Below, piece by piece: positions 63,986-64,000 of a stretch of DNA of 64,000 nucleotides (the first letter of the stretch is position 1; each line of letters begins with the position of its first letter). The notes below the pieces were generated by a model. The model was not told where the DNA came from. It made no database searches and was given only the letters and a program-made list of their open reading frames with translations. This stretch comes from Caulobacter sp. BK020 (GTDB taxonomy: Bacteria; Pseudomonadota; Alphaproteobacteria; Caulobacterales; Caulobacteraceae): positions 59,367-123,366 of the forward strand of contig NZ_SLZL01000014.1 in the NCBI RefSeq assembly GCF_004342605.1, in the 5' to 3' direction. The position numbers and the translations under genes were made by a program.

Positions 63986-64000
63986 GCGGCTCGCGGCGCC

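Overview
The window is a G+C-rich (roughly 70% by eye) alphaproteobacterial chromosome segment. Gene content and order (tol-pal-cpoB-tilS-ftsH next to ruvCAB, lspA next to ileS, a BamF-type lipoprotein, DUF4167 after prmC) point to Caulobacter or a close relative. This comes from recognising the proteins, not from a database search. I see no rRNA, tRNA, CRISPR array, transposase or prophage.

Layout. 1-13.3 kb: the 3' end of an alpha-L-fucosidase, a GST, an EamA exporter, a glycine-zipper protein, ptsP, a RodZ-like HTH membrane protein, a TonB-like protein, ispG, an OsmC protein, a divergent MocR/LysE pair and two secreted proteins. 13.3-21 kb: prfA and prmC, separated by GNAT, YihY and MOSC genes and a decayed toxin-antitoxin patch, then DUF4167. 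21-29 kb: detoxification and signalling genes, namely two GSTs (one facing a TetR regulator with two palindromic operators), a MASE1-PAS hybrid histidine kinase, a class A beta-lactamase divergent from an AmpR-like LysR regulator, a VOC protein and an NmrA-like protein. 29-35.4 kb: a secreted adenosine deaminase-like enzyme, two tandem paralogues of unknown function, a GNAT enzyme and an outer-membrane protein. 35.4-39.9 kb: an accessory patch with an A+T-rich HEPN-type gene, an acyl-CoA dehydrogenase, a 27-bp perfect inverted repeat and a 596-aa HEPN-type gene. 39.9-48.3 kb: mutL, a TraB/GumN protein, bamF, lspA, ileS and a DUF1772 protein. 48.5-61.6 kb: ruvC-ruvA-ruvB-ybgC, a reversed HigBA-type toxin-antitoxin pair, then tolQ-tolR-tolA-tolB-pal-cpoB-tilS-ftsH. 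The window ends with a YbjN-like protein and a class C-type serine hydrolase.

How the genes work together. RuvCAB processes Holliday junctions. TolQRAB-Pal-CpoB couples the proton motive force to outer-membrane constriction during division. LspA matures lipoproteins such as Pal and BamF. PrmC methylates the GGQ loop of PrfA. TilS and IleS both serve isoleucine decoding: TilS makes the lysidine needed to read AUA and IleS charges the tRNA.

Most distinctive are the palindromic repeat families. They sit in most of the longer gaps inside the ruv and tol operons, often end in a purine-rich stretch just before the next start codon, and one copy lies in frame inside tilS. Other points of note are two HEPN-type genes near each other, a ParE toxin killed by a frameshift beside two surviving antitoxins, and a toxin-antitoxin pair embedded in the tol locus with a recognisable promoter and operator.
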